From Rhizopus sp. PT2906 (taxonomy: Eukaryota > Mucoromycota > Mucoromycetes > Mucorales > Rhizopodaceae), in assembly GCA_025529335.1 (NCBI GenBank), contig JAMYHX010000049.1, forward strand, positions 1 through 64,000: a DNA stretch of 64,000 bases, given 5' to 3'. The number at the start of each line of letters is the position of its first letter. Position 1 is the first letter of the stretch. The position numbers and the translations under genes are program-made. Shown here in pieces: positions 57,410 to 64,000 of this stretch. Under the pieces are notes generated by a model that worked only from the letters and a program-made list of their open reading frames with translations, was not told the origin of the DNA and did not search any database.

Positions 57410-58353
57410 TAAATGCGTGAAGAAGGAGGTATTTGATACCTTTGTGTGGATAAAAAGGTGTATTTCTTTATTTAGTAATCAACCGTTGCTTTCATCCCCT
57501 TAATATGCTTTGTGTAACAATTATGTCCAATAACATTCAGAGAGAATATTTGCATAACAAGTCATTAGATGCTTTTTACATGAGAGGAGTGTATGCTTAG
57601 GGCATTAGTATCAATTTCAGCTTATACTTAATGTTTATATTATGCTTGGGGTTATAGATGTCAGATGGGGTTAATTGATCTTTCCTCCCCCCTAGGTTTA
57701 ACAAGAAGAGCCTACAAAAGTGTAGCTTCATTATACAGCACACTTCTCTTTGTACAATACATACGTACACATATAAAGTGGCGATTGTATTAGTAACAAC
57801 ATTCGACGCTATGGAAAAGAACGGATTGAATAAACACAGCCCATAAATTTCAAATGAGGAACCAGGTACATATATAAATGTATATGTATGCTGCAGTCAG
57901 GTTCAGCTAAATAACTCCATATCTGCTTTATGCAGTATATGAGACATTTTATTCAAGATTCTCATTTATAACTTGTACTGGCATACACACATACACACGT
58001 CAAGTCATACCGCTCTCCCCTCTAGAATTGCGATCAAATTAGCCAACCTTGACAGAATTTGTAAGTTACTTTTACTGATGAACAAGAAACCCTACAGTAG
58101 CAACACCTAAAACATGTAATCACATTGTTTAGTGAAATTGTGAAAAAGTAATACATTTCCAGGTGGGGGACATTTGGAAAGATGAGCAAAGAAAAAGATG
58201 ATTGCTTGCAGGGACGACGCTGTTTTGTTCACCATTGAAAGGCACGTGACCTACTCGATAGTATAAAAAGCGAGCAACCTATTTCGCTTTCTCTTTCTCT
58301 TCCTCTTTTTTTTTTTTCTTCTTTTTTTTTGAATTGTGTGTTGGAAGAAAAGC
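57410..58353. other. intergenic, SPT20 promoter
   Basis: No coding frame longer than chance. A CT-rich stretch (58280-58330) just upstream of the next start resembles the leaders of other genes here. No RNA gene was recognised. Confidence 0.4.
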
Positions 58354-59988
58354 ATGGCTTCTGCTGTAGCAGATCAGAGTTCGGTTGGTCAATTAATTGA
58401 ACCTCATTCACAACAAACTACCAACATGAATAAGCAACACAAAGTAAAGATTAAAAATGCTAGCAACACTCCTTGTTATTGACATGTATTTATAGCTTAT
58501 TTGTTCACCAAGAGAAGAGGGTAAATTAGACAACAAAGAGAGAGAGAGAGAGAGAGAAAAGTTGTTAGAATAATGTTTATAACGATTCCATGTAGAACTA
58601 TTAAAAAGACATTCACAAGATCCACCTTCACTTTGTTTACATTTATATTCCACTTATTTTAAATTCGAACACGAAGTATGATCACTCTTCACTCATATAT
58701 TATGTGTATTGATTTTTTATCTATAGGATGGTTTCTTTTCTTACAAGAGTCAATTTAAAGTAACTATATACAAAAAAGATCTGAATAACGAAATACATAA
58801 CCATCCGTAGGACTTTTTATTATGTATAAAAGAAAGAAGATTACCAGGCGATTTGATGGATGTGTTTAACGAAGCCTCCTGTCGATATTATGATGGTAAC
58901 TTTTATAGGCTATATGATTTATATAGTAGTAACGCGCGTAATCAGGCTGTTTGATTGTTGAAATTCATGATCACAGATCAGAATCGATCGAGATAAAGCG
59001 GGTTGTTATGAGGCCTACAGCAGAGAGCATATGGACAGATGTAGCACTACTAAGTGAGGATTGGGGGTTTCCTTGGACGGAAGATGTTGCATTAGAAGTA
59101 GAGGCCAAGATTCTGGTAAGGGTGTAATTACAGTGATCAGCATGAGAAACTGACGACTCGTTTGCATAATAGGTTGCTGCAGAAGAGCCTCTTTGCTTAG
59201 ATCCATCAATACAAGTTACTCGAGTAAGCAACGCTATGGAATATGTATCAACGCCAAAGAAGGTGAAGAAGAAATTGAAGTGGAACTCAGTGGAACGTGA
59301 ACAAAAGTTGGCTAAACAAGCTGAACATTTGAGGCTGATGACATTGAAGGATAATGTAAGTTTTTTCTTGCTTAAATAGATAAGGAAGCTAACCTGCTTA
59401 ATATTTACAGAGAGCCAAACGACCCTTTCCGTTTGAACCCAGCTTTAGTAAAATATCCTACCTTCAAGATTGGAGAAGCAAAAAGCAAAAGGCCAACGCA
59501 GAGCCACTACCAGCGATTGATGTCAAGAAGGGCAAAGGTCGAAAGTCTTTATTGGAGCCTGTTACGCTACCCGATGGACGAAAGTGTGTTAGATCTATAC
59601 GATTTGAACGACCTGAAGGCGATAAGAAGATATATACCCTTATTAATATTTATCTTTTAAATGGTCATTATGATGGTGTGTTTCGCTGGGGCACTGCATA
59701 CGACACAAGTCTAAATGGAGGCAGTATAAAGTTTAGCCTTGGACCTGAATATGTCATGGATGCGTATGTAACTCACATAAAGGCAGTTTACGGACAGTTC
59801 AACACATTGGTGTCTGATCATACTACGTCAAGCATAATGCCTTCTTCCCCAACTCCTCGTGCAACCCCTCCAACAGTTTTTCAATTGCAGCAATTCCAGG
59901 CACAACAGCTACAAGCACAACAAAATCGAGCGCTTCAAGCAAAGATTGCTATGCTACCACCTCATCAGCGTGCTTTGTTTATTCAACA

Positions 59989-60019
<31 letters not shown>

Positions 60020-61804
60020 CAACAGCAACAGCAACAACAACAACAACCACAGCAGCAGCAACAACCACAGGTCAACCCGATTATCAATCAGGCTCAGGCT
60101 CAGGCATTAGCTCAGGCGCATGTTCAAGCTCAAGTTCAAGCTCAGGCTCAAGCTCAGGCTCAGGCTCAGGCCCAGGCCCAGGCTCAACAGACGCAGCAGC
60201 AACAAAATGTTCAACAACAGCAAGCGTTGTCCCAAACCCAAACACAACCACAGCAGCCATCTACCGCTCATTCCACACCTTCACAATCTCAGTTGGGAAC
60301 ACCTACAATGTCGCATATCCAAACACCCTTACAACACAATATCCAAATGCCACAACAACAACCAGCACAAACACAGCAGCAACAGACACCTACTCAAACT
60401 CAAGCTCCATTGTCTGCACAGCACTTGGCAGCTTTACAGCAGCAAGCCCAACAAGCCCAACAAGCCCAACAGGCTCAACAAGCTCAACAGGCACATATTG
60501 GTATGCAATCCATAAACTTAACAGGCAGAGCATCACAGTCGCCTTCAGCTGCCGCTCCTATGAACATGCCTAATGTGGGCGCCACGAATAAGTTTGGCAT
60601 GACAGTCTTACAGCAACAAGCTCTGGTTCAAGCTTTGAACACGGGAAATCCGCAAGTATCACTACAGCGTATCCAACACCTTGCACAAAATGGTGCCTTG
60701 CCTCTTGCAATCGCTCAACAACTGATAACCCAAATAAACAACAATGCTGCCATGCGACAACAGCAACAACAAGCTGCATTACAGCAGGCTGCCGCACTAC
60801 AGGCACAAGCACAGACACAAGTGCATCAACAGCAACAACAAATACAACAGAGCCAACAATCACCTGTGCAGCAACAAAGAATAGGAACACCTATGCAGCA
60901 AAATACTGCTACTCCTACTACCGCTGCTCCCATGCAGCCAAGCAGCGCAATACAACAACTGTTTGCACAACTTAGCCCTCAGCATCAACAGCAGATGACT
61001 CAAGTGTTCTTACGCCGAAACCAGCTAGCGATGATGGCAAGTCAAGGCAAGCTTTCTCAAGAAGATTTACACACACAACTTCGTCAATTACAATTTGTGC
61101 AGCAACAGATCATTCAACAACATCAGCAACAGCAAATATTACAACAAGCTCAAGCCAGAGCTGCTGCTGCTCAAGCTGCTGTCAGGGGACCTCAAATCGC
61201 CACAGCTGTCCCAGGACAAAATGTATCATCACCTCAACAACAACCAACACCCAATACACCACCACAACCGCAACAAACGCCTCCTCAAGCACAATCACAA
61301 CAACCGTTACAACAACCTATACAGCAATCAACACCACCGCAACAGCAGGCATCTCCTGTCACGCTGAATCCTCAGCAAACACAACTTTTGCAACAGCTCA
61401 TGATGCAAAAGAATCTGCAAATGCGTGGAAGAGGTCGAGGGCAGGTACCCTTGACAAATATGGCAGCTATCCAGGCTATGCGTGCACAGCAACAACAACA
61501 ACAACAGCAACAACAGCAGCAGCAGCAGCAACAACAACAACAGAATGGAAATATGCTCCGTAACGCACAAGGTATGCTCAATCGTAACGCGATGGCCGCC
61601 GCGTTTGGACAAACACAAGGTTTGATGAATGCTGCTGCCTTACAACAGTTTCAAATGAACCTTCAATTTCAGAAGCAGCAAGCAGCCGCAGCCGCCAATG
61701 CAGTACAACAAAGGAACTCCCTCTTACATTTCCAACAGCAGCAGCAGCAACAGCAGCAACAGCAACCACCAAATAATAACAATAGTGTTGATAATAATCC
61801 CTAG
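58354..61804 (+). CDS. SPT20: SAGA complex subunit Spt20, extremely Q-rich
   Basis: Eight exons (58354-58443, 58496-58520, 58596-58675, 58727-58759, 58811-58895, 58946-59115, 59173-59355, 59411-61804) give 1019 aa. The conserved Spt20 domain (residues about 30-330) contains ELLKRHSQDPPSLCLHLYST, the short DGFFSYKSQFK exon, RLPGDLMDVFNEASCRYYDG, then CLIVEIHDHR and MRPTAESIWTDVALL. Spt20 anchors the core of the SAGA transcription coactivator. The rest is almost entirely Gln/Ala/Pro: a polyQ block near residue 340, (AQ)n repeats, and a second polyQ run near 61486-61545. The GA-dinucleotide repeat is inside an intron (58521-58595), not coding. Family identity is clear from the N-terminal domain. 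Confidence 0.92.
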
Positions 61805-62028
61805 CATTAAAAAATACTAATAAATATACACTTGTAATAATCATTTGTTCAACAATGCGGGCATAAAAAAGACTTTTTACAATGACGGCAAATGCGTTGC
61901 TCGGAATTTCATCCTTCTTGTTCAGTTTTCCTTTTTTGGTTGTTGTTTTCAATTGACATTTTGTGTAAGTGTATAAAAGAGAGAAAGAGAGAGAAAGAAT
62001 ATTTTCATACTCTTTCTCTTTAAATAAT

Positions 62029-62639
62029 ATGCCACCCAACATGCAACAAGAACCTTTATTAAAACAAGCTTCATTTGTTAATAACTTTTGGTCCAAAAAC
62101 AAGTCTGGTATGGTTCAACTGTTGGACTATATCAAATCAACCCATGACGACTTGGATATTGTTTATAGTATTTATACTCAAAGGTATAATAATAAATATA
62201 TAAATTCACATGTATATAACAACAATGAAAAACAGGGCAAATCTGGAAAAAGAGTTTGGTGAAAAGCTATTGGCTCTTTCAAATGCTCAGGAACTCGATG
62301 CACCTGCTGAAGACGGAGTTGCAGGAGCTTATCAAGCGATCGCAATGGAGCTCAAGAAGACAGCTGAATCACATATAGATTTATCAAATAAGCTAAAGGA
62401 CCAAGTAGCAAGTGAACTCGAGACCAAGTTATCAGAGTATAGAGCCCTATTTGACAAATGGAACAAGACTCTACAGCAGGTGTATGATGAAAGACAAGAA
62501 AAGACGATTGAACTATTAAGAGTATGTAGGAATGTGTACGTACTTGCTTATAGTAATCTTGTTCTTCGTAGGTGCGTTCTCAATATTTGAAAGAACATGA
62601 TCTTGCTAAAGGACAGTCAAATCCATCGTTGGATAAACT

Positions 62640-62703
<64 letters not shown>

Positions 62704-64000
62704 TTTAAGAAAGAAAACAATTCTTATTGTTTATATATAGAGGAACAATATAAGGCCATGGTAGCAGATGTAGATTACTTGTCACAAGAATGGATTGATG
62801 CATGGACAGAAGCTTGTGAGGTAAGAAAAAAGAAAGAAAGTCATTTGATATATGCCTTATGTTCAATCAAGACTATGGAAGCAATGGAAGAAGATCGCGT
62901 AGAATTGATAAAGTATAACATATGGGAATATGCTAATCTGGCTTCGGCTCGATTATTAATTCAGGACGAGGTAATCATCTTTAGGGTCTATCATGTTTAC
63001 ATTACTCATTCTTTTCTTTCTTTATAAAAGTGGTGTGAAGTGATACGAAAACAATTGGAAAAGTGCAGCGCTGAAGAAGAAATTGAAAAATGTATTTCAA
63101 GTTATGGAACAGGGTCAACTATTCCAAGTATGTCTCTGTCTATGAAAGCATACAGAATTTACTGACTTTTTTTTTAAAAAAAAAAAGCTACGAACGAGTA
63201 CGTTGGTGAAGTCATGAAGGAGTTGAAGAAAAAGCAACCAAAACCTATTGAAGAAAGAGACAAAGGTCGTATGACAGAAGGCACAATACGACATAAAGTG
63301 AGTGACAATATGGGCAGCACTGCATCTCGAGGCCAGATCAAGAGAAAGCCTTTGAACAAGTCTTTAATGGAACAGGTATCTCAACATCATCATCAGCAAG
63401 AACAGACTGTACCCGAAGACACAGCAACAGCAGAAAAGCCAAAGTCGATTGAAGCTATCTTGAGCTCGATAGACGCCCAAAAGAACAATAGTGCAAATAG
63501 AGACTTTCATCGTAGACAGCCCTCTGAATACAAGCCTGATACAGGATCAATCCCTACTCGACGTGGTCAACGAACTATAAAGGAGGTTATTGATGCGCCG
63601 GAACAGCCTCCTAAATCTCCACGCCCAACAGCACAAGTCATTCAGCCGGAAGATCATAGCGGTAGCTCAAAGATCATTGTCCAACAACAGCAACAGTCAT
63701 TAAATCAACAATCACAACAACAGCAACAACAACAGCATCATCAACATCATCATCAACAACCATCAAATCAACACCATGCTTTTCCTCCAACGGCACAATA
63801 CCAGCCATATGCCCCAGCGACACAGCAACAATATACTTCAATAGATCAGCGATCACCCATGATGCAACCACAACGATCGCCTATGATGCAACCACAGAGA
63901 TCACCTATGATGCAACCTCAACGTTCGCCCATGATGCAGCCAGTGGCAATGCAGGCGCCTATATCCCCTATGATGCAACCACAGCGTTCTCCAATGATCG
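62029..64000 (+). CDS. F-BAR (PCH family) protein, Cdc15/Imp2-like, incomplete
   Basis: Exons 62029-62183, 62236-62521, 62572-62641, 62741-62820, 62872-62970, 63031-63127 and 63188 onward, cut by the window edge. The F-BAR domain opens with FVNNFWSKNKSGMVQLLDYI, then NLEKEFGEKLLALSNAQELD and IDLSNKLKDQVASELETKLS. It continues to TMEAMEEDRVELIKYNIWEY and WCEVIRKQLEKCSAEEEIEK. Fungal PCH proteins bend membrane and scaffold the cytokinetic ring. The linker is disordered: polyQ/His and a repeat of RSPMMQPQ units near 63850-63960. An SH3 domain is expected after the edge but is not visible. One intron contains a 56-nt A run. Confidence 0.88.
62644..62699 (+). repeat. 56-nt poly(A) tract inside an F-BAR gene intron
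   Basis: An uninterrupted run of 56 A residues starts two bases into the intron, right after the donor GT (62642-62643), and ends 41 nt before the acceptor. The length is extraordinary for a working intron, though the splice sites are intact on both sides and phase is kept. Confidence 0.95.
63840..63985 (+). repeat. RSPMMQPQ-type coding tandem repeat
   Basis: A 24-bp unit encoding RSPMMQPQ is repeated at least four times in a row, then once more after a diverged unit. It lies in the disordered linker of the F-BAR protein and contains a Ser-Pro (proline-directed kinase) site in each unit. Confidence 0.85.

Noticed and set aside
58530..58560. GA repeat as part of the Spt20 protein (RERERE)
   Set aside because: Using the GTAAAT donor at 58521 removes it as intron and gives the conserved EELLKR junction; reading through ends in a stop.
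59859..60515. Open frames in the other reading frames of the Spt20 Q-rich region (Ser-, Leu- and Arg-rich)
   Set aside because: Long CAA/CAG repeats leave all frames open. Only the frame linked by splicing to the Spt20 domain is real.
1..64000. tRNA genes, rRNA genes and CRISPR arrays
   Set aside because: No A/B-box pair with cloverleaf, rRNA core sequence or spaced direct repeats were seen on either strand.

Overview
This is a nuclear window from a fungus, most likely an early-diverging one of the Mucoromycota (Mucorales-like). I infer this from short AT-rich GT-AG introns (mostly 45-60 nt, several per gene), polyQ-rich regulators, ascomycete-like housekeeping orthologues in a very compact layout, and relics of Helitron and Fanzor elements. 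No rRNA, tRNA, CRISPR array or prokaryotic operon was seen. Gene models were built by hand from splice signals and checked for phase, so most exon ends agree with an intact reading frame from start to stop.

Layout. 0-5.5 kb: a small secreted cysteine-rich peptide, gene-poor DNA, then a multi-pass membrane protein interrupted by an in-frame amber codon. 5.9-16.1 kb: mitochondrial-type cysteine synthase, ribosomal protein uL14, eIF4A-III/Fal1, the glutaminase subunit of PLP synthase, the GDP-mannose transporter Vrg4 and a peroxisomal 4CL-like acyl-CoA ligase. 16.4-23.1 kb: an unassigned membrane-anchored ORF, an ArAE/BRE4-type transporter, the Golgi GTPase ARFRP1/Arl3 and GAPDH. 23.4-28.9 kb: an Slh1/ASCC3-type Ski2 helicase with a decayed and shortened second cassette. 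30.3-35 kb: mL40, a two-TM PPxY protein, two low-complexity proteins and a P-TEFb/CDK-type cyclin. 38.1-44.9 kb: a coiled-coil protein, a Rieske protein, mS41, a MATE exporter, a BRI3-like protein and Tvp38. 47.5-64 kb: an SDR, Cdc123, MDP1, Sec17, an unassigned ORF, an alpha-arrestin, a MAPKK, a Sel1-repeat protein, the SAGA subunit Spt20 and an F-BAR protein cut by the right edge.

Mobile DNA. Two related element tails face each other around five host genes. One (29.75-30.24 kb, + strand) joins a Helitron N-terminal fragment to the last codons and 3' flank of a Fanzor (eukaryotic TnpB) gene. The other (35.15-37.69 kb, - strand) carries a decayed Fanzor nuclease ORF with RuvC-III and zinc-ribbon motifs, preceded by Helitron Rep-region and Pif1-type helicase fragments. 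The two tails share a 25-nt identical block with a conserved hairpin just 3' of the Fanzor ORF, where the guide (omega) RNA of such systems is usually encoded. This is the most unusual structure in the window.

Themes. Several genes fit ubiquitin-directed trafficking and secretion (alpha-arrestin, two-TM PPxY protein, Sec17, ARFRP1, Tvp38, Vrg4), mitochondrial translation (mL40, mS41) and translation or ribosome quality control (uL14, Slh1, Cdc123). They look like a random eukaryotic neighbourhood rather than a pathway cluster. Convergent neighbours are packed very tightly, with stop codons 7, 20 and 23 bp apart in three pairs.
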